Notes: generated by a model from the sequence alone, not told the origin. Shown: positions 20,320 to 32,248, numbered from the stretch's first letter. The stretch: DNA of 64,000 nt from Branchinecta lynchi (GCA_023053575.1 JAKZAP010000022.1:15604518-15668517), one strand, 5' to 3'. Numbers and translations: made by a program.

Positions 20320-21459
20320 GTATCTGTTTAAAGAAAAATTACTAAAGTGAAACTTTGTAACAGGAAAAAGATATTTGTCTCTTTCAACTTCTTCGAGGTG
20401 CCTTACTCGGATCAGCTTTTTATTTAGTTTCTTGAAACTAAAAAGTGATCGATTAGGGTCAAGCATCAATAAATAACGAAACCGGGACACAAATATGTAT
20501 CAGCCTCTGGTGATTGGCAAGAGCAGAATTGGGAAACCCATTGGTAAAATGAATAAAGGAAATAAAAATGAGATGGAGGGGCCGGGTTCTCAGAAAGGAA
20601 AATTCCTGCCGCAACGACATACTAGATATTCTATGAGGTTCATCATATGTCTATTATTTTCAAATTCAGAAGTTTTTAATAAATACAGTTACTTGTCAAT
20701 CAACACCGCAATTCCCCAAATCACTTATCAGCGTTTGCTTTTGTATTCCGAGCAAATAATTTTTTTTTTAATATTGGAAATGAACGAGTTATCAGAATAT
20801 TCTTATCTTGACTGACAACCTCAAACGATTCTGCTCAAATTCAATTTGATTAGATGTCGCAGCAAGTTTTCGATGTCGCAGCACATAGACGGGAAACTAA
20901 AAATCGCTGCAAGCTTTGTGGTAGCAAACACGAAAGAGTTCCGCTTTTCATTTTTACAAATCGCAAGCACTTCAGAAATTCAGATTATAGATACAAACAG
21001 TTTAGATCCAACCTCTTTTTTCTAGTTTGGACAAAGATATACGTGCCTTTTTTATGTTCATTACCAGAGGAGTATTTGAGTGTGTGTGGGGTGAGCTATT
21101 TTCCGACTAGCTGGTCAACAGGTGTTTACGACTAACACGGGCATACGTCCGAGCCCCTTAGACTTTTTAGACAACTTCCTTTATCTGTAAATATCTTTTA
21201 TAAACAAAAAATAGTGCTGGACATGTCAATACAATGAAAAAGATCAACCAAGGGATATATTTACAATTGTAACGTACGATTCATATATACAATTCACAGT
21301 TCACAATACAATTCATTAAAATACGAACGCGAATTAAAATGACTTAATATAAAAAATGAATAAGACAACAAATATTATATTGACTTAATATAAAATGTTT
21401 TATGCTTAGATAAACTTGTATTATATCGTTTAAATTGAATATTTTACTATGTTGATCAC
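20320..21459. other. Intron between E5e and E4, mostly unassigned
   Basis: Short frames here show no family resemblance. At 21064 a CAGAGGAG end resembles the hAT-like element at 21460. Direct AT-rich repeats of the type ATTCATTAAAATACGAA lie at 21280-21440. Confidence 0.4.
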
Positions 21460-21628
21460 CAGAGGCGGATTTGAGTGGGGGGGGGGGGGGGTATTTAACG
21501 GCTAGCTGGTAATTTGGAAATGTTTTTACGAAAAATTGCGGAGGTTCGCGCCGACTCGGATATTTGTACCGACTGGCCGACAACACTGGGGGGGTCACCC
21601 CCTCCACCCTCCAAACATGACGCCCTTG
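21460..21628. mobile_element. 169-bp hAT-like MITE
   Basis: The ends are CAGAGGCGGATTTGAG and GACGCCCTTG. The 8-bp flanks TTGATCAC and TTAATTAC match at 6 of 8 positions (both differences are transitions). Internally it has a 14-base poly-G and CCGACT motifs shared with 23809 and 62353. Confidence 0.7.
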
Positions 21629-21800
21629 TTAATTACTAGTTATAATGTTTTAGATTAGTTGACCTGTTATTTTCATGGAATTCGGTAAATTTATAAATGG
21701 ACCTGGGTAATTCATCATATGCACAAATTCAGAGCGTCACTCACGCCCTGGGCTCACAAGGTCCTAGGATCTGAACGCGGGATAGGGTAAAGATACTTAC

Positions 21801-21946
21801 TTGCCGGTCTTCTTTGCGAGTTCAGGGACTATCTCTGTCTTACTAGAAATGATTTCTCCAAGAGATTCTTCCTCTTTGCAATCTGTCACAGGAACTTTTT
21901 CATCAACATGAACAGAGATAGTGTTGACTTCTGTACTGTCTTCGTC
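21801..21946 (-). CDS. SLC13 exon E4 (hydrophilic loop)
   Basis: This exon has 146 nt in phase 0 to phase 2. It has a good acceptor (TTTCCTTGACAG) and a strong donor, AA|GTAAGT. It encodes an acidic, poorly conserved loop (DEDSTEVN, then CKEEESLGE, then PELAKKTGK) of the kind that joins the first and second helical blocks of SLC13 proteins on the cytosolic side. The final K/N codon is split AA|x, so whichever E5 copy follows supplies its last base: G from a, b or e gives Lys, and T from d gives Asn. The sequence alone would not be diagnostic, but the phase match on both sides and the position between E3 and E5 make the assignment firm. A palindromic repeat begins about 25 bp upstream of its acceptor. 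Confidence 0.85.
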
Positions 21947-21967
21947 CTGTCAAGGAAAGAAATATTG

Positions 21968-22770
21968 TCATTAGTTGCGTTTTTGCAGATACCACGGTAT
22001 CTGATACCATGGTCTAAAGTCGTTTTTGCAGTCATCGTGATATCTGATACCACGGCCAACAGGAGATTTTGCAGTTATCGTGGTATCTGGGCAGTCATCG
22101 TGGTATTTGATATTCAGATACCACGGTCCGACCGTGGTAACTGATCGTGGTATCTGAAAATTCATCTCACTTTCATAAAATTTTGTCAAATTGGTGAGAA
22201 AAAAGTGTAGCACTTAGTGATGTAACTGGAAATCAGTTTTTATTTCGGGATGACTTCGAAAAGTGCAATTTCGGCAATAGCCGTTTTTGAAGAGCAACCG
22301 TGTTTCAGATACCACGATAACTGCAAAAACTACTAACTGCAGATCCACACTGTCAGAAGCTTCATAACAGATTGCGCATAACACTTTCAAGAATAACACC
22401 TTTTCACTTAGAAATAAAGTGTAATGACCAATTAAGTTTATACTATTTCGTGACTAGATCTCCAACAACACCTTCAATAGGTAAAAATATTACACTGTCA
22501 GAGTTACAAAACGACAACAGAAGGATGCTCGGTTTCAACAGATAACACTTCGGGATGTTATCTGTTATGTTTCTTTCGTTCCCGGTAGTATTTTTACCAA
22601 TTGAAGGTGTTGTTGGAGATCTAGGCAGGAAATAGTATAAACTTAATTGGTCATAACACTTTATTTCTAAGTGAAAAGGTGTTATTCTTGAAAGTGTTAC
22701 ACGCTATCTGTTATGAAACTTCTGACAGCGCAGTTACCGTGGTATCTGCAAAAACACAACTATTAACTAA
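21968..22770. mobile_element. Palindromic GATACCACGGTATC element with nested MITE
   Basis: The outer ends read GTTTTTGCAGATACCACGG (near 21980) and CCGTGGTATCTGCAAAAAC (near 22738). Many inverted ATCGTGGTATCTG motifs fill 21990-22160. A further inward end is at 22310-22337. The inner element is the CACTGTCAGAAG MITE. Confidence 0.7.
22347..22732. mobile_element. MITE of the CACTGTCAGAAG family with ~130-bp TIRs
   Basis: The left arm (CACTGTCAGAAGCTTCATAA through AAGTTTATACTATTTC) and the right arm are complementary over about 120-130 bp. A central block repeats ACACTGTCAGAG and GGTTTCAACAGATAACA as at 19978. An internal pair (CTCCAACAACACCTTCAAT and its complement) adds a further stem. Confidence 0.8.
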
Positions 22771-22908
22771 AACAAGAAACACTTGCGATTAATTACTTAT
22801 TTAAACTTTGAGTTTTCCCGGCAGCGGCAATTCTCAATCACGCCACCCAACCTTCTAGTCTGAATCGGTGTTGGAAAACTACAACCTCGCCATCTACTGC
22901 CATAAGTC

Positions 22909-23350
22909 CAGGGTTGCAAAGTGTGACACTTTTGGTGCTTTTTGACACGTTTTGCGCCTGGGTGATACCGTGACACTTTTTCTCTGAAAGTGACACTTTT
23001 TCTTACGAGTGACACTTTTTAGGTCAGAAAAGCACTTTTTCATTTACTTTACTGAACTGACGGGTTACCGCCCCCATAACAATGCCGAAACATGCACACT
23101 GTTTTGATTTTGTACACAAAAATAGTTTGAAGTTATAATGCTCATTTCCGATTAAATTTTGGTATGGAATTGTGATGTAACAGTTAAGAAATGTTTTTTT
23201 CTTAAATGTTGTTACAAATTCAGTTATTTCCAATTATTCGCATTTTGCGCGTTTTGCAGTGGAATGCACAACACAAATTCGAGGTGTCAAAAAGCACCTC
23301 TTTTTTCATCAGTTGTGACACTTTCATGAGTCGAGCTCTTGGCAACCCTG
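22909..23350. mobile_element. hAT-like MITE, TIR CAGGGTTGC, with GTGACACTTTT repeats
   Basis: The ends are CAGGGTTGCAAAG and CTTGGCAACCCTG. GTGACACTTTT occurs about five times on the left and in inverted form on the right. I found no matching 8-bp flanks, so the boundaries may have decayed. Confidence 0.65.
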
Positions 23351-23384
23351 GCTCATTCATCTTTAGTCGGAAGATGAATGAGCC
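23350..23384. repeat. Perfect 14-bp hairpin
   Basis: GGCTCATTCATCTT (23350-23363) pairs exactly with 23371-23384 across a 7-base loop. It directly abuts the right end of the CAGGGTTGC element. Confidence 0.85.
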
Positions 23385-23808
23385 AGAAAACTATAAGCTT
23401 TATGCGTCCAGGGGGAGTGTGTGGCTCCCCCTCCCTCAAAGCTTAAATCCAGTCAAAAATTATATTCCTTTCCCCCTCTCTTTCTGTTAGAATTAAGAGT
23501 AATGAATAGGGCCAACATCCTGGAACAGTCCTACCCCTGCTCTTCACAGGGGCAGAAGCAGTCTGCCTTCTCTCCCCGGAAGACGAATGAGCCCTTTGTT
23601 CAAAAGGTACACCAGTTAGAAATTTCAATACCATTTCTAGGGTATGTTTTTCTTCCAAGAAAGGTAAATTAGTGTTTAGGGTAATGTAATGGTTTCTCCC
23701 TTGTTTTACGCCATATCAGTTCACTCCTTTAACTAGAGTCCAATCCGGTGGCGTACAGTGTAGGAAAAACATTTAGAAGCCTATTCTCTACTTGCATCCA
23801 GAGGCGTT

Positions 23809-25341
23809 ACTAGTCAAAATGTTTGTTTTTTGGAGGGGGAGGTATTTTCCGACTGCTGGTGATTTTTACCGACTGTTTTTGCAGAAAAAATGACTGTTTT
23901 AAGAAAAACTCGACTATTTTTCGAAATTTTATAATTTGATATTTATTTTTGAAGAAAAATCGACTATTTCCAAGAACAAGTGCGCACGAGCTCAGACGTG
24001 GAGTGTGAAAGTAAAATGTTTATCACATTTTATATACAGACAGCTTTAGAACCAAGGCATTTCACGTCCCAAAATAAGTAAAGAAATAACCTAATTTGTA
24101 ATCATCCCACTTTAAATGTAAGCAAACCGCAGGTAGAAATCCAAAGAAATGTTAAAGATCTTGCACGAATAGCTTGAGTTCCAACATATTCTACTATTAA
24201 TGGTCTGACAGCCAGTCGAACCCTTAAACTTCTTTTCCATTAGTAAGGTAATAATAACCAAATCGTAGCAATAAACCAAATCATAGCAGCCTAATTCCCC
24301 TTTGTCACAATTCATTGAGGACGGCAATCATCAATCATATGACAGATGAGTCCAGTTTCCAACTGTTGATTAAAGAAGGACGTCGCGTCGTCTTATTTGC
24401 TGCTGTTAAACCAAAATCCTCATCCATAGATATAACTAAATATGCAAAAGTTGAACTTGAGACCTGTCACATACGAACTTAACTCATCGGAAATCTGGGC
24501 CCAGCTGCCCATGAACGGGAGGGGGGGGGGGGAGAGCGTCGGGAACGATCAGAATGAATTTCTCAAGTATACCAGCTTACAATTTGATTACATTCACGGG
24601 TCAAAAACGTTTTTCATGGGCAATTTGGGCCCACTTGCCCATGAATGGGGAGGGTGGGGGGTGGTTCAGCTCCACTATATATCCCCAACCACTATGATCC
24701 AAAAGCACAAAGGAATTTCAATGTCTTATCTTCAGTCATTGTCAAGTTCAAACATTAAGAAATGGGCAATCGGGGCCCAATTGCCCCTGAACCAAGTGGG
24801 GATGGAGATTGGGACCCACAAAAAGTAAAAAGAAACCCCAATGCTCACAAACTTACCAAGTTTCAACTTGAAATCTGTTGATTCCTTTCACGGGTAGCGA
24901 ACTTTACTCCTGGGCCCAGTTGCCCATGAACGGGCTGAGTGGGGGAGGTGCAACTTTAAAAAGCAATTTCCCAGCCGTCCGATCTACCATGTACAAGGAA
25001 TTTCAACGTCCCACGTCCAGTTCTGGTCAAGTTATGAACATGGTTCACTTGGCAATCTTGGCCCACTTGCCCCTGAACCAGGTTGGGGTGGGGGCGGGAG
25101 CCCCAAAAGGCACAACTAGAACCCAATACCCACTAGTATACCAAGTTTGAACTTGATACTTCCACAAGTTCACGAGTTATGAGCTCCACAAAATATGGTG
25201 AAAACCGAAAGCTGAAAGCTGCTACAGCGCCAATAGTGGAATGTTCCAAGGAACACTCCACTAAAAATCGCGGCGCGATCCGCCGACTCGGCTATTTCTT
25301 ACCGACTGGACGAATCGGCGGGGGGGGGGGGGACGCCTCTG
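23809..25341. mobile_element. 1.53-kb hAT-like element with 8-bp target duplication
   Basis: The ends are CAGAGGCGTTACTAG and GGGGACGCCTCTG. The flanks CTTGCATC (23801-23808) and CTTGTATC (25342-25349) match at 7 of 8. CCGACTG motifs follow each end. A gamma array (24440-25255) occupies the right half. No transposase is visible. Confidence 0.8.
24440..25255 (+). repeat. Gamma repeat, copy 2 (fullest)
   Basis: About five units have the GGGCCCARTTGCCC core, GGGGTGGGG, a CCAAGTTTCAACTTGA segment and TTCTGGTCAAGTTATGAACA. It ends with CTCCACAAAATATGGTGAAA and GCTGAAAGCTGCTACAGCG, shared with 36030-36110. Confidence 0.8.
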
Positions 25342-25826
25342 CTTGTATCATGCAACAGAATGTGAGTGAAAATTAAGCCACACACGTTGTCCTTTGGGGG
25401 TCTTATGGTATAAGTTAATGTTCTAACTTTATTTTACAAACAAACTAAACTAAACTATTATACAAATCGAAAAATACAAAATCTCTCTTCTTCAAGGGCG
25501 ATAGAACCCTCGATGGAAACTTCCGTTGACCCGAATAATACCGAGAATGTAATTTAGATGTAATTGAGCAGTTTCAATAACTGCTTTTGCTGCGAAAAGA
25601 ACCTCAACACATGCCAATCATTAATTAAAAAAAATTGGCATGCAAATGAAATCTCTTCGGGTGACAACATTTGTTAGCTGTGTCAGCAAACCTCCAATAT
25701 AAAAGAACCAGAATCACAGAGCGCAGAAAGGCTACAAGGGAAACTGGAGGGGGGGGGGGTGAGCTTTACAAAGTAGGATTTACTTTAATAACTTCTTTCA
25801 CAGCTATGATGCTGAATTTAACCAAC

Positions 25827-26818
25827 ATATGAAAAATTTGTAGTCTGTGTAGTTGTATGGTAGTTGTACGAAGAAGTTGCATGTATTGATTTGCAGTAGC
25901 ACATAATACTTCAAGTTCAAGTTCATTAATTAGCCATATTTATCCAAAAACGAATAGCACTGGCACGGCAAAGATAAAAACACTTGAGGTCACAATTTAA
26001 GTCAAGTCACTGTTAAATTTTTTGCAAAAGTACGGTACGAAATGATCGGTCATACAAACACTGCAATTTGCAGGAGGGAGCTTTATCGTTTGCTTCCCCG
26101 AATTTGATCCTCGGGTGGGGCGTTTATTTTCAGCTGCTGGCTGGAAATCTGGCAGAATGTTGCGAAAGAGCTCCGACGACAAACAGGACCTCCCAAAAGC
26201 CATGAGAAGTTCATGTCGTCTGTTTAGCCAGGCCTAGTGACGCCAGACTCGCCTCTTACGATATGTACTCGTGCCCGAGGATTACAAGACATGCACACTT
26301 TTGAGTGCGCTCAGTTTTCGAATCCTGAGCTTTTGTTAGTCCGGCGTTGCAAACCTGGAATCCATATTCAAGGGCAGTAAGAATGTATGTTTTGTAGAGG
26401 TTAGTGAGAGTGGTGTGGCCCAAATCGTCTTAGCTCAGCAAATTGCTTGAGGAGACTGGCTCCCCTTTGGACCAGTGATGATGATGGTGATGATGAAATT
26501 TTATTTACGCACTTAAGAAGAGGAAAATAGTGCAATACAGACAAAGAAAAGTAAAAAAAAATTGAAAGTTTGGGATTCCCAGCCAAGGTTGTTATCGATT
26601 ACGATCTCAAGAATTTGTGTGGATTCAACTGCTTTAAGGTCAGCCTCAGATTCAATTGGTGCTTTACTTTAATGTGCCTCACACTAGCTAATTTAAAGCA
26701 GTAGCATTCAATTGCATCCCGCCTTGCTCCAGTAGCATCCAGTCTTGCTATAGTGCAGTCGGTACTGCATGCTATTTTTTCGTACAACTTCATACTACTA
26801 TTTTGAGATAATCTTCAG
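25827..26818 (+). repeat. Kappa MITE, interrupted copy
   Basis: The left end (GAAAAATTTGTAGTCTGTGT) is at 25827. The right part (AGTAGCATCCAGTCTTGCT to TTTTGAGATAATC) is at 26690-26818. The middle is foreign and includes an antisense retrotransposon-like 3' tail at 26475-26540 (ATC-rich). Confidence 0.6.
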
Positions 26819-27111
26819 TCAGGCAAAACAGCGTCAAATCAACATTTACGGCAGATTTACAAATGTAAATATTACATACAATGCAAACATAACCAATTAA
26901 ACACACTGTGCTACTTCAAATAATTATTTCAGTTTGGACAATGCAGGTTGTGGCTAAACTGTAAACAACTACGGCTTCTGACCGCCCTTCTTAGGATTAG
27001 GTCCTGATCCGGTCTGGATCTATACACGGCACTATTAAATTCCGCCTATTCGGCACCTCCATGTCACAGGATACCCCGGACCCTCCTCCCATATCTGATG
27101 TTGACTTTTAC

Positions 27112-27226
27112 CTTATAAAGCTCTTCGACTACCGCCTGAACTATCGGCACCATCATAGCTGTTGCTGCTGTGTTAGAGATCCACATAGAGAGGAACATCG
27201 TTGTACCCATGAAACCGAGCATCAGC
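27112..27226 (-). CDS. SLC13 exon E3 (first SNT sodium-binding motif)
   Basis: This exon has 115 nt: one base completing the split W codon plus 38 codons, ending in phase 0 before GTAAAA. It encodes LMLGFMGTTMFLSMWIS followed by NTAATAMMVPIVQAVVEELY. The SNT triplet is the N-terminal half of the duplicated sodium- and substrate-binding signature of SLC13. Counted from the E1 methionine it falls at residues 140-142, the same numbers I recall for human NaCT. The acceptor (AG at 27227-27228) is preceded by a short TTTTCTCATTTAAG tract. A run of twelve G on the + strand (27279-27290) lies about 50 bp upstream in the intron. Confidence 0.95.
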
Positions 27227-27392
27227 CTTAAATGAGAAAATATTATATTCATTCCAGGATTTTCCAATAGAGTGGGGCGGGGGGGGGGGGGCATCCAATC
27301 CGAATGTATGCGTACTTACCGTCTTCATTATGTCTGCACCGTATCTCCAGATGTCAGGCTGAAACTTGATAAACTGTATAGACATTTTTTTT

Positions 27393-27620
27393 TTGGATCC
27401 CGAAACGTAAGTGGAGGGATACCTATGACATCGCAAAAGTTGTCCGTCTGTAAGCACGATAACTCTCGAAGGGAATGAGATATTTTGATGGAACTTGGTG
27501 TGAGGATTCTTTGAGTCAAGAGAAAGGTCGAGTTCATAGATGGACTCTGCAGCTGTATATTTAGGGGTGGGGGTTCAGATTTAGGGACAAACAAAATATT
27601 TTTAAACATCTAATGAGATA
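27393..27620 (-). repeat. Alpha element, cap module only
   Basis: The GGATCCCGAAACGTAAGTGG end, GTCCGTCTGTAAGCACGATA and GAACTTGGTGTGAGGATTC are collinear with the 38089 and 57480 copies. The tandem units are missing. Confidence 0.75.
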
Positions 27621-27649
27621 GTGGATTAAGGGGTGAACACGAATAATAA

Positions 27650-28094
27650 TAATCATAATTTTATTTTTCACCCATCAAGAAGCACATGGCGTAGACGGAG
27701 TATGAATAAAGAAAGAAAAGAAGAAGCAAACACTATAACAAGAGGAGACCAAACATAACATAGAGACTACGATAGCATTATACTATCTATAAGACTATCC
27801 TATTGTCGAAGAATGCTCTCCCATTGATGCTTAATCTTATTGTTGTAAATCTGTATAAGTTGTCCAACTGCTGTAAGAGGGTCAGTAATGTTGTAAGTAG
27901 TGACGATTTTACTATTTCGGGTCCAAGTAGGGAGGCGGAGCAGGAATTTACAGAAACGAAAATAAATAGAGCGAATTTGTTTTGTATCAGTGTTGATACA
28001 GGCAGGGCCACAGAGTTATAAATCGTGACGAGAATAAAACGGTTGAAACGCAACTTATTCGCCACAATGGAATCAGTGGAATCTTTTTGCGAAT
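27650..28094 (-). mobile_element. Retrotransposon 3' end, antisense fragment
   Basis: On the minus strand the fragment ends in ATAAAATTATGATTATTATT, preceded by a frame with no clear domain (27787-28094). A similar 3' end is at 57918-57965. The ATT-type tail and shared 3' sequence suggest a non-LTR element; the family is unknown. Confidence 0.5.
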
Positions 28095-30476
28095 ATGTTT
28101 GATCTGGCCAGGTCACTTAACCTCAAGAATGTTGTTGATTTTCCAACAACCAAAGGTGGTACGTCTCTGGATGTAATAATGACGAATTTCTGCTCTTACT
28201 ATCAAAACCCAAGTAAAATCGCACCGCTTGGTGGTAGCTATCATTTTATGTTGCAGCGGACCCCCTTTGAGAAAGTTAAAGTCAATTACTCAGTAACCGA
28301 AATAATCTCAAGACCAATCACTGATCGGGGACTTTTGCAGTTTGGGGACTGGATAACGAAAGAAAATTGGGCCGGAGTCTCAACTGCTGAAGATTTGGAT
28401 TCACAGGTGCAGAATTTTCACAGCAAACTAAATGAAAAGTTTATTGAATGTTTTCCGGAAAAAAAGACTAAAGTGTGTTCAACTGATAAACCATACGTAA
28501 ATTCAGAGATTAAACAAATGATTAAACATAAACTGCACTTAATTGGAAAAGGAAAGGAAGAAGAAGCAAAGAAATTAAGAAACAAAATTAAATGGAAAAT
28601 TAAACAGGCGCAGGAAAATATTATAAAAAGGAAGTAGATAACCTCCTTGAATCCAAGCCTTCACAGTTATTCAGTAAAGTTAAACATCTGACTGGTAGAG
28701 GCCCGCAACCAGTTGATTTCATGAAGGAGGAGCCATCAGAGAAAACAGCGAACGACCTAAACTCTCATTTTGCTTCTATTGTACAGTCGTACCCACCACT
28801 GCCTCCTGAAAAGCCACCTTTGTTTTCAGCTGAAGCACCATCCCAAAACTCACAAGAAGATTCAAATGTAAATTCTAATTTAATGCCTGAAATTTCAATA
28901 TCAGAAATTAGAAAGAAACTCTCCTCGTTAAAGAAAACATCAGTGGCACCCTTTGATGTTCCAGTAGCCATTGCTAAAGCTTTTGCGAAAGAATTGGCGT
29001 TTCCTCTTCATATTATTTACAATAATATCACCAAAACTGGATATTTCCCCAAAAAGTGGAAAATTGGCTTCATCACTCCCATTCCGAAAAAGGGAGCAGC
29101 TAATGATTTCTCTGGTGTGAGGCCGATCACTGTTACATCAATTTTTAGCCGAATTTACGAGAGCTTTGTTGCTTCTTGGCTAAAAAAATATCTCTCGGAA
29201 GTCATCGATAAGAGGCAATTTGGTAACATCCCGAAGTGTTCAACTGGTCACTATCTCGTCAGTTTACTTGATTTTATTTTAAAAATTTAGATGAACCCGG
29301 GAAATGGATAAATCTAATTGCAATAGATTTTAAAAAAGCTTTCGATCTTGTAGATCACAAGATTTTGCTGGAAAAAATGGCAGAGAAAAATATTCCTGAA
29401 TATCTTATTAATATCGTAAAAAGCTTTTTAACAAACAGAGAACAAATCGCAAAATATAAAAATAATTTTTCTTCTTCTTTACCGGTTTTTTGCGGTGTCC
29501 CGCAAGGAACAGTGATCGGTCCTTTATGCTTCCTCCTCATGATCAATGAAATAGCTGTCGGGCTGGAAGAAAGATGGAAGTATGTAGATGATCTTTCCCT
29601 AGCAGAGGTAGTATTTGGAGCGTGTAAAAGTCAAACTTTCAATTATATTGAACAAGTTACCTCTGAAGCAGCAAAATTAAATATGGTGGTAAATAAAGAT
29701 AAATCTTCAGTAATGACATTTTCATTTCTCAAGAAAAGCCTACCTGAATTCGAACCACCTATAGACCCAAACCTCCTCAGTAACAGCACTACCCTGCTTG
29801 GGGTAGTGATCTCTTCTGATCTAACTTGGCATGAAAACACAAGATTGATTGTAAAAAAGGCAAATGGTGCTATCCAAATGCTGAAGACTCTAAAGAAATT
29901 CCGGGTTCCTAAGGATAAACTAAAATTAATTTTCTGCATGTTCATCCGCCCACTAGTAGAATATGCATGTCCTGTTTGGCATTTCGCTCTTACAAAAGAA
30001 GAAAGTGATAAAAACTGAACGGGTTCAGAAGAGGTCTCTACAAATCATCTACGGAGGTTCCCCACTGCCTTACTCTTTTTATCTAAAAGAATACAAACTT
30101 GACCCCCTTTTTGTCCGTCGAGAGAAACTGTGCCTAAAATCTGGCTCAACCCTCCTCCTCCACCCCATCTACAAGAACTTCCTCCCGCCTCCCTTTGTCC
30201 CCCTCAGATCCCGACTCCCCAGAGAGGCGGCTGCGAAAGTTCCAAAACTGACACCGGTTTACTCCAGGTCACAGCGTTATTCTCGAAGCTTTGTGCCGAG
30301 TTTTGTTCGTACTTTTAACAATTCGTAACTTGTGCGTTTTATCCTATTCTTTTTGTTTTTCTCGTTGACAAATCTTTCTTGTATTAACTGTTTGACTAAA
30401 AGATACCATATTTGGGCTATGCCTATGAGAGACTGTATCTTGTTTACATTAAATGATTTGATTTGATTTGATTTGA
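28095..30476 (+). pseudogene. CR1/L2-like non-LTR retrotransposon, reverse transcriptase
   Basis: Four consecutive frames read as one protein after three frameshifts (near 28637, 29285 and 29990). They cover an endonuclease-RT linker (28095-28637), N-terminal RT fingers (28721-29290, with IPKKGAANDFSGVRPITVTS), and the palm (29365-30018, with CGVPQGTVIGPLCFLL and the catalytic YVDD at about residue 72-75 of that frame). A C-terminal tail follows (29963-30328, RVQKRSLQIIYGG). The 3' UTR ends with ATTAAATGATTTGATTTGAT, a TTTGA-type tail typical of CR1/L2 clades. The endonuclease is mostly missing, so this is a 5'-truncated dead copy. The element lies antisense to the host gene in its second intron (E2-E3). 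Confidence 0.88.
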
Positions 30477-31335
30477 AGCAGTGCTCTGGTCTCTCTGATC
30501 GACCTTCCGATCAAGATAAATCAGCGAATCTACTGGTCTGACGTTCGAACTTCCCAGCCGTACAGTTATATCAGGGCTAGTTCTCCAATTACAAAGAACA
30601 ACTTGTGATTTTTCAGGGTTAAATTTCATTCCTACGCTGCTGTACTGATCACTTAACGTATTAAAATTTTCTTCAAGACGAACAACTGTGCGACTGGGGT
30701 TTAGAATGTCATCCGCGTAACCTACAAGACTAACGTCAATTCCACGAATAATATAAGCCGGCTTTACATTACTTTGAGGTTCTATTACAGCATTGTTGAA
30801 TAGTTGAGGCGAAACGACCGATCCCTGTCTTACTCCTTTCTTAACAGGCACAACAACATGAGCATCCGGAAAACCAGGGATTTGAATAACAACAACTAGA
30901 TTATCGTAGAGGTCCCGGTAAGCACGGATTATAGATGGGTATACTCCTCGCTCACAAGCAGTATAAAGAATATCCTCACGGACAAGCGAGACGAAAGCCC
31001 AACTAACGTCGGGGTTAACGTCTAAAGACTCCTTACCAGACTCTGCATCTAACAGAATGGAACAAACAGCACTAAAGGCATGGGAACATCCCAGTCCCTT
31101 TTGGAACCCGAGTTGACAAGGGGGCCATAACACTTTGAGTAAATTTCGGGAAACGTGACAAGCTCGAAGAGCTTGCACAATACATTTGAGACTGTAATTG
31201 GGTGGTAAGAGCTACAAGAATCAGAAGGTTTCCCTTTTTCAGAATTGGGTAAAGCTTTCCTTCAGAAAAGTTGCTAGGCATAATTCCGGTTTCTATGATT
31301 ACTTGGAGCAGAATGCAAACATAATCTACCATATA
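30477..31335 (-). pseudogene. Second reverse transcriptase fragment
   Basis: The minus-strand frame contains a GVRQGSVVSPQLFNNAVIEP block and the catalytic GYADDI. LGFQKGLGCSHAF lies upstream. A further piece at 31072-31332 (ETGIMPSNFSEGKLYPILKK) is in another frame. The typical D of the palm A motif reads DVSWAFV, so it is mutated. The 3' side is cut exactly where the CR1-like tail ends (30476), so one inserted into the other. The clade is unclear. Confidence 0.8.
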
Positions 31336-32248
31336 AAAACCATTTTCTCGCCGGACAAGTAGTTCGCCCGGAAGCCGGCCAAAACCGGAAACTTTGTTAA
31401 AAGTAAAAGTTTCATCTGAAGCTGATTATATGTTAGATTTAGGGGCAAGAAGATATTCTGAAGACTTATGTAAATATCATTTTATACCGGTACAAGTAGT
31501 TCACCCCGGAATCCAGCCAAAGCCAGAAAATTTGTTAAGAGCAAAAGTTGTATTTGTAGTTGATTAGATTAGATTTTGAGGTAAGAAGAGATGCTGAACC
31601 CGTATCTGACAATCATTTTCTTACCCGGACAGATAGTTCGCCCGGAATCCGGCTGAAACCGGAAAATTTGTTCTAAGTTAAATAATATATGAAGTTGAAT
31701 AGATGTTGGACATAGGGGTAAAGAGATAGACATACTGAACTCGTTTTTAAGCTTTATTTCTCTGCCGGGCAGGTAGTTCCGGAATTCCGCCGAAGCTGGA
31801 AAATTAGCAGAAGTAGGACAGGAAGTTTCGATCGTTTACATCACGCCGGAAGCGCGCAGGATCTATTGGCCCTACTACTGTTACTTATGTACGTCAAATG
31901 GCCGCAAGACAGGGCGGACAACAAGTTAGATGCGAAAGCAGAGCAGATGCAATAGCAGCGCTTCCCATCCTCTTAGATGAAAACGAACCTAGCAATAGGA
32001 CTATATACAGTAAAACTAACTAAGCAATAGGACTCTATATTACATGGCATCCTTAACATTCAAGAACTGACAATATTGCTTTAATTCGACACCACGGACC
32101 AAAAACACAATTAATTTTTGAATTTTAGAAAATGTTTCAAACCCCACTATAAGCCTTGGTCTGTTTCTAAATTTTAAAAGTAATAACATCTAATTGTCTG
32201 GATCAAATATTAAATTTTTGAGATCCCATCGAAACCTTCGTCTTGTTT
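31336..32248 (-). repeat. Alpha element, copy without cap
   Basis: About four ~130-bp units (CGCCGGACAAGTAGTTCGCC, CCGGAAA-TTTGTTAA) are followed by unrelated-looking sequence. It ends with GAGATCCCATCGAAACCTTC, the opening end of the family in reverse. Confidence 0.7.
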
